From Fulvivirga aurantia (lineage in GTDB: Bacteria; Bacteroidota; Bacteroidia; Cytophagales; Cyclobacteriaceae), in the NCBI RefSeq assembly GCF_009711475.1, contig NZ_SMMD01000844.1, positions 1 through 10,925 on the forward strand: DNA of 10,925 nt, written 5' to 3'. The position numbers and the translations under genes were made by a program. The notes beneath the pieces were generated by a model. It was not told the DNA's origin. It saw only the letters and a program-made list of their open reading frames with translations, and ran no database searches. Shown here piece after piece: positions 1 to 6,993 of the stretch (position 1 is its first letter; every line of letters begins with the position of its first letter).

Positions 1-119
1 GCGCTGAGTCTGAATAAGATAATTTTTTATGATAAAAGCAATGTTTTTTTTGCATTAATTATCACGTATCAGCCTATTCACCAACGGTTTACGCCTTACC
101 AATAAATAAATGTCAGCTA

Positions 120-236
120 TTAAAAAACCCAACACTCAACGGCCACCCGGTCTGTACATGGTAGTGTACATGAGCTTCCAGAACCGGTTTTTTCTTCCGC
201 TCCTCCACCGACCAACGGCTTTTTATACTGATCCAT
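120..236 (-). pseudogene. Possible decayed small Cys-containing peptide gene (double-glycine leader type)
   Basis: A 38-codon reading frame opens with ATG at 236 and ends with TAA at 120. It reads KKPLVGGG near the start, then a Gly/Ser stretch GSGSSC and a C-x3-C-x7-C pattern close to the end. This resembles the cores of Bacteroidota double-glycine natural-product precursors. The same frame is open upstream from 329 to 243 and ends in ERLS directly before a TGA at 240-242. One change (CGA to TGA) would turn that into LSR, which is typical of leaders of the form LSR-x-x-M-K-x-x-x-GG. No ATG starts the upstream part, so if this is real it is broken. Other frames here are also partly open and the match is from memory, so chance is a serious alternative. 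Confidence 0.2.
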
Positions 237-296
237 CGCTCAACTTAGACGCTCCTGAAAGTTGAGATACAATTTGCTTTTGATAACCAGCTTTCC

Positions 297-327
297 GATC
301 GCTGAGGTTGATAACAACCTCAGGATC
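297..327. repeat. Inverted repeat, possible transcript-end hairpin
   Basis: CTGAGGTTG (302-310) and CAACCTCAG (315-323) form a perfect 9-bp stem around the tetraloop ATAA. GATC on both sides (297-300 and 324-327) extends it to 13 bp with one bulged G at 301. It lies 66-96 nt beyond the stop codon of the minus-strand permease, so it could end or protect that transcript. There is no T-run on either side, so it is not a textbook intrinsic terminator. The rest of 1-392 is AT-rich at the left edge and shows no gene I can support beyond the doubtful peptide remnant at 120-236. Confidence 0.45.
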
Positions 328-392
328 TTCTAGAGCTTGTGACTCGCAGGTTAAAAGCCCCAATAATTAAATGAAGACAATAAATCTGTATA

Positions 393-2774
393 TCAGTCTT
401 CTTTTAAAGTACCTGCAGGATTGAGATAAGCAGCCTTCAGCACCTTATAACTTATCGAAATCATTGAGATAAGTAAGGCCGATATACCTCCTATTAGAAA
501 TTCTGAAACACCAAGATTGAACCTATAGGCAAAATTGTCTAACCAGGCATTCATCATATACCAGGCAATTGGTACGGCAATTATAAAAGCGATAAATACC
601 TGTACTACAAAAGTTTTAGAAAGTAGCATAAACAAGTCTCTCACGCTGGCACCTAATACCTTTCTTACACTTATCTCCTTGGTTCGCTTTTGAATGATAT
701 ATGATGCCAAGCCGAATAGCCCCATGCATGCTATAAAAATTGTGATACCGGCACCAAGTGCGAATACATTACCGGCACGCTTGTCATTTTCGTAAAAAAG
801 ATCCCATTGCTGGTCTAAAAAATGATACTCGATGGGCGTATACTCATCAAACTGATCGTGTACACTGGTAGCATGAGCCACTGCCTCCTCTATATGATCA
901 GGGTCGTATTTAAGAGAAAAGTAGTCAATTTGCTGAAAAGGGTTATTCCAGGCACCAACTATAAGAGGTGCGATCTCGCTGTGCAATGATTGAAAATTGA
1001 AATTCTTAAGCACACCTGTAATTTGGAAACGGCCTCCCTGAATAGTCAAATAATCACCTACAGGGCTTTTGAGGTCAAGCTCTTCTACAAGTGCTTCGTT
1101 TACCAAAATTGTAAGAGAATCGCTTTGCGCATTGCCAGAAAACCCTTTTCCATCTACTATGTCGATTTCATAGGTATCTATCATATTGACATCGAAGCCG
1201 ATAAAATTCGTTCTTAATGAGTCAGGATCATTCGCAGCATTTACATAGAGTTGCTGCAGGTTTTTCCACTCCCCGGGCACACGAGAAGAAATTCCTACCT
1301 TGGTCACATAAGGTGACTTAAGAAATTCATTGGCCATAGTTTCAGCCCTTTGTCTCACCGCCCCACTATTGATGTCAATAACCATCATATGATCTTTATC
1401 AAAACCTAGCGATTTCTCCTGCACATAACTCATTTGATTTGAGGCTACGATTGTAGCCACAATCATTATTATCGAAAGCGTAAACTGAGTAATAACCAAA
1501 GTTTTGCGAAGTAAAATACTACCTCTGCCGGTAGTCAATGAGCCTTTGAGAATATTTGCAGGCTTTAGTTTCGACATGAGAAAGGCAGGGTATAAGCCTG
1601 AAACTACACCCACTACAAGCGTGATAGCAAATAGCAATGAGAATATACCTAAAAAGGTATCCGCATTAAACTCAAATGCCTTGTTGGTAAGCTCATTGAA
1701 GTAAGGCAGTAGTAAGTCTACCAAACCAACAGATAAAATCAGAGCTATGAGTGCCATTACAGTAGACTCGGTCAGGAATTGAACAATCAACTGATAGCGC
1801 TGAGCTCCTGACACTTTGCGCATACCAATTTCTTTGCCTCTGTGTAGCGATTTGGCAGTAGCAAGATTCATGTAATTGATGCACGCAATCAGCAACATCA
1901 ATGCGCCTACTGCTATGAAAATGTAGATGTAAGCTTCTTCACCTTTGGCATTGTCGGCACCAAACTCTATATCTTTTGAGTTAAAATGAATATCTGTCAG
2001 TGGCTGTAAGTAGAAATTCCTGTTGTCTTCCGGTTTGAAATATTTCTCAATTAACCCGGGTATTTTGGCTTCTACCTGATTCAACCTTGTGTGCTTTGCA
2101 AGCTGAAAATATACGTAGGCACCATAAGTACCCCAATTGGCGAGGTATTCTTTAAACCAATCTTCTGAGCCAGGATAAGACACCAAAATGCGCACATCGA
2201 GGTGAGTATTTTTAGGAAACTTTTTGATAATTCCCGTCACCACATGTGTCTTGTCACCATCAATAATTATTTCCTTACCCATAGCCTCCTCATTGCCAAA
2301 CAGTGTTTTTGCCCAATCTTCATCAATTACCATCGAACCTGGCTCATTTAGTGCTGAGGTCTTATCTCCTTTAAGCCATTCAACATCAAACATTTCAAGA
2401 AACTCAGGATTAGCAAAATAATAATCCCTCTCTGCATACTTGGTCTCCTCAATTGAAAAGTTGACATGACCTCCAAATTTGAAAAGTCTGGAATACTTTT
2501 CAACCTCTTCAAACTCCTCCACCATGGTTGGCGCCAGAGCAGGTGTAGTTTGCCCAAAGTACCGGGTATCATCTCCGGCACCAGAAATTTCAACCACGCG
2601 ATAGATCCGTTCGGAGTTTTGGTACTGTTTATCGTAGCTTGTTTCGTTTATTACAAATAAAAAAAGTAGGCTGCAGCAGGTAATACCAAGCGTAAGCCCC
2701 AATATGTTAATAAAGGCATACGCTTTATTTCTGAGCATATTCCTGAGTGCAATCTTAAAATAGTTTTTAAGCAT
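393..2774 (-). CDS. FtsX-type ABC transporter permease (MacB-like), second of a pair
   Basis: This 793-residue inner-membrane protein has the two-repeat MacB/FtsX layout. A helix at about residues 20-43 follows the usual KIALRNMLRNKAYAFINI start. A large extracytoplasmic MacB_PCD-type domain spans about 50-275. Three helices follow at about 285-400 (FtsX domain) with KEIGMRKVSGA. A fifth helix lies near 425-447, a second outside domain at about 450-665, and three last helices at about 670-780 with KEISVRKVLGA. The C-terminus is LNPAGTLKED, the usual family ending. Such permeases work with a separate ATPase to move or release lipoproteins, peptides or drugs, or to act mechanically across the envelope; the substrate cannot be read here. 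No ATPase or fusion protein is adjacent. It lies 136 bp behind a similar permease and is probably cotranscribed with it, since no good promoter is seen in the gap. The ATG follows an A-rich leader without a clear Shine-Dalgarno site. Confidence 0.93.
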   Translation of the reverse strand: MLKNYFKIALRNMLRNKAYAFINILGLTLGITCCSLLFLFVINETSYDKQYQNSERIYRVVEISGAGDDTRYFGQTTPALAPTMVEEFEEVEKYSRLFKFGGHVNFSIEETKYAERDYYFANPEFLEMFDVEWLKGDKTSALNEPGSMVIDEDWAKTLFGNEEAMGKEIIIDGDKTHVVTGIIKKFPKNTHLDVRILVSYPGSEDWFKEYLANWGTYGAYVYFQLAKHTRLNQVEAKIPGLIEKYFKPEDNRNFYLQPLTDIHFNSKDIEFGADNAKGEEAYIYIFIAVGALMLLIACINYMNLATAKSLHRGKEIGMRKVSGAQRYQLIVQFLTESTVMALIALILSVGLVDLLLPYFNELTNKAFEFNADTFLGIFSLLFAITLVVGVVSGLYPAFLMSKLKPANILKGSLTTGRGSILLRKTLVITQFTLSIIMIVATIVASNQMSYVQEKSLGFDKDHMMVIDINSGAVRQRAETMANEFLKSPYVTKVGISSRVPGEWKNLQQLYVNAANDPDSLRTNFIGFDVNMIDTYEIDIVDGKGFSGNAQSDSLTILVNEALVEELDLKSPVGDYLTIQGGRFQITGVLKNFNFQSLHSEIAPLIVGAWNNPFQQIDYFSLKYDPDHIEEAVAHATSVHDQFDEYTPIEYHFLDQQWDLFYENDKRAGNVFALGAGITIFIACMGLFGLASYIIQKRTKEISVRKVLGASVRDLFMLLSKTFVVQVFIAFIIAVPIAWYMMNAWLDNFAYRFNLGVSEFLIGGISALLISMISISYKVLKAAYLNPAGTLKED

Positions 2775-2806
2775 GTTATTGTCGTTTTTGAGTTGTTGTT
2801 TTTGAT

Positions 2807-2854
2807 TTAATCGTTGCGAAGCACATCTACAGGATTAGCCATTTTATCAAATTT
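2807..2854 (-). pseudogene. C-terminal stump of a lost third permease gene
   Basis: In the gap between the two permeases, the minus strand reads KFDKMANPVDVLRND followed by TAA, with TAG just upstream. NPVDVLRND is the standard closing motif of MacB/FtsX permeases. It parallels LNPAGTLKED and INPAESLRSE at the ends of the two intact neighbours. Only about 15 codons survive, and nothing upstream in the gap resembles the rest of a permease. I infer that a third tandem copy was deleted, probably by recombination between paralogues. Alternatively MANPVDVLRND, which begins with its own ATG, could be a tiny leader peptide, but the family match makes a remnant more likely. Confidence 0.6.
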
Positions 2855-2864
2855 CTAATGGCTA
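2836..2864. repeat. Inverted repeat between the two permease genes
   Basis: TAGCCATT (2836-2843) and AATGGCTA (2857-2864) form a perfect 8-bp stem with a 13-nt loop. One arm overlaps the ATG and Ala codons of the permease remnant. In the minus-strand transcript it could fold between the two permease cistrons. No T-run follows, so a terminator role is not supported. RNA processing, translational uncoupling or chance are all possible. Confidence 0.3.
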
Positions 2865-2910
2865 TTTTGAAGTAATTCTGTAGCATGAATCTGGTCGTTA
2901 TGGTTCGTTA

Positions 2911-5304
2911 TTACTCACTTCTTAAAGACTCTGCAGGATTAATCCTAAGCGCTTTATACAATTGTGCACCCACAGTGAGAGCGACTATGCAGAGTACAGA
3001 TACGAAACCTAGTAGCAATGTGGGCAGTCCAAAATCTATCCGATAGGCATTGGTTGTGAGCCACATATTGTTCACGAAATAAGCCAGCGGACCACCAATG
3101 AGGTAAGCAATGGTAATTAGTAATAAAAAGCTTTTTCCTACAGTTTTGAGCACATCATAAGCTTCGGCTCCTAGGGTTTTTCTTATACCTATTTCTTTGG
3201 TTTTGTTTTGCACGTGATACATAACCATACCCAAAAGACCTAGACAAGAAATCGAGACTGTGATGATCGTAACATAGCCCAAAACCATCAGTAAGGCTTC
3301 AAAATGACCATAACTCATTCTTAAATCATCTTCATAGTAGCTGTAGCTAAATGGCCTTGTAGTATGTTGTTTCCAGACGCCTTTTATAGCAGCAATTGCT
3401 TCTTTAGCCTGAGATTGGTTAATTGTGATAACCGCATTATTAGCATTTTTCGGCTGGTAGCGGAGCGCCATAGACCCTATTTGCTCATCAAGCCTCTCGT
3501 AATGGAAATCTTTGACCACACCTATAATCTCCACCTCATTGTCATCAACGATTAGTGTTTTACCAACTGCTTCGTGTGGTCCCTCCCAATCAAAAGCAGC
3601 TACAAGGCGCTCGTTTACAATTATGTATTTTTCATCATCGGGCATCTGCTCAGGAAAATTTTTCCCGGCCAATAATTCCAAATCCATAGTTTCCAGATAG
3701 TTGTTGTCCACCCCGGTAAAACTTAGAAAAGTACCATCTTCCTCTTCTGTTAATCTCACATTGGCGGTGTTATTGGTGCCTAATGCGGGCAAGTGAGTGG
3801 TTGATGCCACATTTGTAACCCCTGACAGGTTTTCAAAAGCCGCTTTTAATGGCTCATAGTGCATACCCTGAAGTTTTACATTTACGATGCCTTCAGTTTT
3901 GAAACCATGATCTGTGGTGATCACAAAGCGCGTTTGTTGATAAATGGTAATGATCGTAATTACGAAAAAGATGGTAAAAGCAAACTGTATAACTACAAGC
4001 ACTTTTCTTATATCTACCCTGGCTGATCGCCCGATGGCATTTAATTTCATAGCTTTCTTTAGTGCCGCTAATGGGTTAGTAGCTGAGAAAAACAAGGCCG
4101 GTACCAGCCCTGCAAGCAAACCGGCCAATAAGACGAAAGCGATAAACCAAATGTACAGATTAGGTGTAGGATCGAAGCTCATAGGAGCACCCATTGAAGC
4201 AAAATAGTTATTGAGCATCGGCAGCAACCACTGAGCCATAAGATCTGCAAACACAAAAGCTAAAGTTGCAATAATGACTGCCTCCAGCATAAACTGCATA
4301 AAAATGTGCCATCTTTTAGCTCCCACTACTTTTCTCACACCTATTTCCTTTGCGCGATTTACTGCTTTAGCTGTAGTAAGGTTGGCATAATTAAAACAGG
4401 CAGAGCAAAGCACCACCAGTGCTATTCCTAACATCACATACACCACCATAATAGGCAAGCCAAAACCCATATTGTTGCTCAACAAAGGGCCTGGAGTGAT
4501 TCCTGTGAGAGGCTGCAGAAAAAATTCATAGGTAAATTCTCCCTCCTGGTCATAATTTTCCAGGGCAGCCTTGTCGAGTAGAGGCTTTAATGCTTCGGGG
4601 TTTGATCCCTCTTTTAGTAAGACATAAATGTAATTGGTGTAAATCTGGTGCCAATCGTTATTGGCCTGAAGTGCGGTAGTATCACTTTCATTTAAAGTTT
4701 TTAGATAGTTAATCGAAGCTAGCGCCTCAAATGAGAAATGCGTTTTACCCGGAAATTCAGCCATCACACCGGTTACTAGAAATTCACCCTTACCTTCAAT
4801 AGTAATTATCTGGTCTAGCGGGTCAGTATCACCAAATAAGCTGGAAGCCAGCTTTTTTGTGAGCACTATAGAGTTGGGTAAAGTGAGTGCATTATCAGGA
4901 TTGCCTTGAGCTAAAGGAAAATTGAATGTCTGAAAAAAGGCATTATTTGCATAAAGGCCTGAAAAAGCCATCTCTTGTTTTTTCCACTTGGCAACTTCAG
5001 CAAAGTCTCTGTCTATACTTACTGTTTTTTCTACGCTGGTATGCTGACTTACAACATCGGCTAGTTGACTTGCCGTAGTAGCTGTAGACCAGAGGTGTTC
5101 CTTTTGCTGTGTTCGCTCGGTATTGATTCTATAAATACGATCTTTCTTGGCATGAAAGTCATCGTAGTGCATCTGGTCTGCGACTATGATAATTAGAAGC
5201 AAACAAATCGACATACTTACTGCCAGACCAAAGATGTTGATGAAAGATATGGCCTTATTACGCGTAATATTTCGGAAGGCGATGAGGAAATAATTTTTAA
5301 ACAT
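2911..5304 (-). CDS. FtsX-type ABC transporter permease (MacB-like), first of a pair
   Basis: This 797-residue membrane protein has the same two-repeat plan as its downstream neighbour. The N-terminus FLIAFRNITRNKAISFINI leads into helix 1 at about residues 20-43. An outside domain at about 50-275 is followed by three helices with KEIGVRKVVGAKRW between them and by LAALKKAMK after the third. A further helix near 440-460, a second outside domain and three C-terminal helices with KEIGIRKTLGA complete it. It ends INPAESLRSE. Length and topology are normal for the family and no damage is visible. It is the first gene of the minus-strand unit. A near-consensus sigma-54 promoter lies 37-53 bp upstream of the ATG, with repeated putative activator sites beyond, so it is probably controlled by the divergent NtrC-type regulator. 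Its substrate and ATPase partner are unknown; the ATPase must be encoded elsewhere. Confidence 0.93.
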   Translation of the reverse strand: MFKNYFLIAFRNITRNKAISFINIFGLAVSMSICLLLIIIVADQMHYDDFHAKKDRIYRINTERTQQKEHLWSTATTASQLADVVSQHTSVEKTVSIDRDFAEVAKWKKQEMAFSGLYANNAFFQTFNFPLAQGNPDNALTLPNSIVLTKKLASSLFGDTDPLDQIITIEGKGEFLVTGVMAEFPGKTHFSFEALASINYLKTLNESDTTALQANNDWHQIYTNYIYVLLKEGSNPEALKPLLDKAALENYDQEGEFTYEFFLQPLTGITPGPLLSNNMGFGLPIMVVYVMLGIALVVLCSACFNYANLTTAKAVNRAKEIGVRKVVGAKRWHIFMQFMLEAVIIATLAFVFADLMAQWLLPMLNNYFASMGAPMSFDPTPNLYIWFIAFVLLAGLLAGLVPALFFSATNPLAALKKAMKLNAIGRSARVDIRKVLVVIQFAFTIFFVITIITIYQQTRFVITTDHGFKTEGIVNVKLQGMHYEPLKAAFENLSGVTNVASTTHLPALGTNNTANVRLTEEEDGTFLSFTGVDNNYLETMDLELLAGKNFPEQMPDDEKYIIVNERLVAAFDWEGPHEAVGKTLIVDDNEVEIIGVVKDFHYERLDEQIGSMALRYQPKNANNAVITINQSQAKEAIAAIKGVWKQHTTRPFSYSYYEDDLRMSYGHFEALLMVLGYVTIITVSISCLGLLGMVMYHVQNKTKEIGIRKTLGAEAYDVLKTVGKSFLLLITIAYLIGGPLAYFVNNMWLTTNAYRIDFGLPTLLLGFVSVLCIVALTVGAQLYKALRINPAESLRSE

Positions 5305-5340
5305 GTTGTTGCTGTTGAGTTTTTAACCTGTTCTTCATTT

Positions 5341-5357
5341 TCCAACCACCGTACCAA
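5341..5357 (-). promoter_or_regulatory. Sigma-54 (-24/-12) promoter of the permease unit
   Basis: The minus strand reads TTGGTACGGTGGTTGGA against the RpoN consensus YTGGCACGNNNNTTGCW. It differs only by T for C after the -24 GG and by G for C at -12, and the spacing is exact. A start about 12 nt downstream, near 5330, would give a leader of about 26 nt before the permease ATG at 5304. The nearby gene for a sigma-54 activator and the repeated sites further upstream support this. It is a by-eye match, and the substituted -12 C is the main weakness. Confidence 0.6.
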
Positions 5358-5415
5358 TTTACATAAATACCGTTTAGATACGATTTAAAGGAATTAAGTG
5401 TAGGGAAAATGTATA

Positions 5416-5460
5416 AACTGCCCACTGGCACAACAGTCAACTGTCCACAAATGGGCAGTT
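5416..5460. promoter_or_regulatory. Putative enhancer (UAS) with three AACTGYCCA sites
   Basis: AACTGCCCA occurs at 5416-5424, AACTGTCCA at 5439-5447, and AACTGCCCA on the minus strand at 5460-5452. The outer pair forms a perfect 9-bp inverted repeat with a 27-bp centre. The two direct copies are 23 bp apart. An inner dyad, ACAGT-CA-ACTGT, sits at 5433-5444. The block lies roughly 85-130 bp upstream of the predicted permease start, the usual distance for sites bound by NtrC-family activators through their Fis-type helix-turn-helix. The expected ligand is the regulator encoded at 5621, which could also control its own gene from here. Binding is inferred, not shown. Confidence 0.5.
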
Positions 5461-5467
5461 AGTTGTA
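5452..5467 (+). promoter_or_regulatory. Weak sigma-54-like element towards the regulator gene
   Basis: The plus strand reads TGGGCAGTTAGTTGTA. It keeps the -24 GG and TTG at the correct spacing, but the central CAC is lost and -12 is T rather than C. It overlaps the rightmost AACTGYCCA site. If used, it would start the regulator transcript near 5478 with a leader of about 140 nt. This is a poor match and may be incidental. I see no clear Bacteroidota -33/-7 promoter (TTTG / TAnnTTTG) for the regulator in 5305-5620. Confidence 0.15.
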
Positions 5468-5508
5468 AGTTTTAAGAAGATAGAAGTAGTTTTAGGGAAT
5501 TGAAAAGG

Positions 5509-5537
5509 GTCTACTAATCCTCAAAGGCTTAGTAGAC
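5509..5537. repeat. Inverted repeat upstream of the response regulator
   Basis: GTCTACTAA (5509-5517) and TTAGTAGAC (5529-5537) are perfect 9-bp arms. Within the 11-nt loop, CC and GG can add two more pairs past one mismatch. It lies 84 nt before the regulator ATG and has no T-run, so it is more likely an operator or a folded 5' leader than a terminator. The rest of 5538-5620 has short GC-rich AGGCT repeats but no further feature I can name. Confidence 0.45.
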
Positions 5538-5620
5538 ATGATGAGGAAGCTTACCAAACCTCCGAGGCTCAGCAAGGCTGGCTAGAACTAATTAAAATAT
5601 TAAATCACCTAACACCACAT

Positions 5621-6991
5621 ATGTCTAAAACACCTGCCAAAATATTAATTGTCGATGATGATGACCTCGTGCTGCTTTCAGCTCAGTTGCTACTGGAGCA
5701 ACACTTCACGCAAGTGGTAAAAATCAATAACCCTCAGCAAATAGAAGAAGCCTTTAAAGAACATACTTTCGATGTGGTCCTTCTGGATATGAATTTTAAG
5801 CAAGGAGAAACATCAGGCAAGGAAGGCATTTTCTGGCTCAAAAAAATCAAAGAAATCAGTCAGGAGACTAACGTGCTGCTGATGACTGCCTATGGTGAGC
5901 TCGATATCGCTGTTGAAGCCATGAAAGAAGGGGCCTCTGACTTTATCGTAAAACCCTGGCAGAATGAAAAATTACTCGCTACAGTGCAAAGCACTCTACG
6001 CCTGACCCAGCAGGAAAAGAAAGTGAAGCAACTGGAAGACAAGGAAAAACTACTCACCGCTGAGCTCAACATAAAACATGAGATGATCGGTGAGTCGGAG
6101 GCGATCCTTGAGGTAAAACACATGATCGAGAAGGTAGCGGGCACAGATGCCGATGTACTCATTTTAGGTGAAAACGGTACTGGTAAAGAGGTGGCAGCGC
6201 GACTATTGCACGGTAATTCAACCCGTGTAAGCGAGCCTTTTATTTCGGTAGATTTAGGTACAATACCTACAGAACTCTTTGAAAGCGAACTCTTTGGCCA
6301 TAAAAAAGGGGCTTTTACTGACGCCAAAGAAGCACGAATCGGCCGGTTTGAAGCAGCAGATGGTGGCACCCTATTTCTTGACGAAATCGGCAACCTCCCG
6401 CTTAACCTCCAGAAAAAACTACTTACTGTTTTACAAAACAGACAAATCACCAAGGTTGGCACCAATGAACCTACCCATGTAGATGTACGTGTAATTTGCG
6501 CTACCAACGGCAACCTCAAAGAAATGGTAAAACAGGGTGAGTTTAGGGAAGATTTGCTCTACAGGATAAATACAGTAGAAATACTGATGCCTGCGCTCAA
6601 AGACCGCCCCAGGGATATAGGGCTTCTAGCCGATTTCTTTCTAAAGAAATATAGCTCAAAATACCACAAAAGCGGGTTAGCGCTCGAGAGCTCCTCAATA
6701 GACAAACTGACAAACTATAGCTGGCCGGGCAACGTAAGAGAATTGCAACATGCCATCGAGCGTGCGGTGATTATGTCTGAGGGTGATAAACTGACGCAGG
6801 AAGATTTTCGGTTTTTGCAATCCGGTAATAATGACAACTACAATTTCGACAATTATAACCTAGAGCATATTGAGGCCTGGGCTATCAAAAAGGCCATCAA
6901 AAAGCATAATGGTAACATCAGCCACGCAGCGAAAGAGCTGGGCTTATCGCGTGGTGCCATGTATCGAAGAATGGACAAATACAACCTATAG
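5621..6991 (+). CDS. NtrC-family sigma-54-dependent response regulator
   Basis: This 456-residue cytoplasmic transcription activator has three parts. A receiver domain (about 7-125) has the acidic pocket DDDD at 12-15, phospho-acceptor Asp56, Thr89 and Lys111. A charged linker (about 128-155) leads to the AAA+ domain (about 156-385) with Walker A GENGTGKE at 183-190, Walker B GGTLFLDEI at 248-256, the arginine region FREDLLYRIN and the sensor-2 motif WPGNVREL. The C-terminal Fis-type helix-turn-helix (about 410-456) reads NISHAAKELGLSRGAMYRRM. Phosphorylation should drive oligomerisation and ATP-powered opening of RNA polymerase-sigma-54. The sigma-54 contact loop reads GAFTDA (230-235) rather than GAFTGA; from memory this variant occurs in related Bacteroidota regulators. 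It is followed 2 nt later by its probable kinase. Its likely target is the divergent permease unit. Confidence 0.95.
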   Translation: MSKTPAKILIVDDDDLVLLSAQLLLEQHFTQVVKINNPQQIEEAFKEHTFDVVLLDMNFKQGETSGKEGIFWLKKIKEISQETNVLLMTAYGELDIAVEAMKEGASDFIVKPWQNEKLLATVQSTLRLTQQEKKVKQLEDKEKLLTAELNIKHEMIGESEAILEVKHMIEKVAGTDADVLILGENGTGKEVAARLLHGNSTRVSEPFISVDLGTIPTELFESELFGHKKGAFTDAKEARIGRFEAADGGTLFLDEIGNLPLNLQKKLLTVLQNRQITKVGTNEPTHVDVRVICATNGNLKEMVKQGEFREDLLYRINTVEILMPALKDRPRDIGLLADFFLKKYSSKYHKSGLALESSSIDKLTNYSWPGNVRELQHAIERAVIMSEGDKLTQEDFRFLQSGNNDNYNFDNYNLEHIEAWAIKKAIKKHNGNISHAAKELGLSRGAMYRRMDKYNL

Positions 6992-6993
6992 GT

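Noticed and set aside
40..60. T8 run at 45-52 as an intrinsic terminator
   Set aside because: Only a 4-bp AATG/CATT pairing surrounds it, and no GC stem precedes the T-run.
153..172. Direct repeat TGTACATG ... TGTACATG, 12 bp apart
   Set aside because: It is short, self-palindromic in part and isolated; no promoter or gene start lies beside it.
110..265. A 51-codon plus-strand frame with ATG at 110
   Set aside because: It has no recognisable domain or start signal, and overlaps another short frame on the opposite strand; it is likely to be chance.
5426..5442. Perfect TGGCAC at 5426-5431 as a plus-strand sigma-54 promoter
   Set aside because: The -12 position reads TCAA instead of TTGC, and the word lies inside the repeated enhancer block.
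5890..6519. A 209-codon minus-strand open frame across the response regulator
   Set aside because: It is antisense to a clearly conserved AAA+ domain, is Ser-rich and matches nothing known: a shadow frame.
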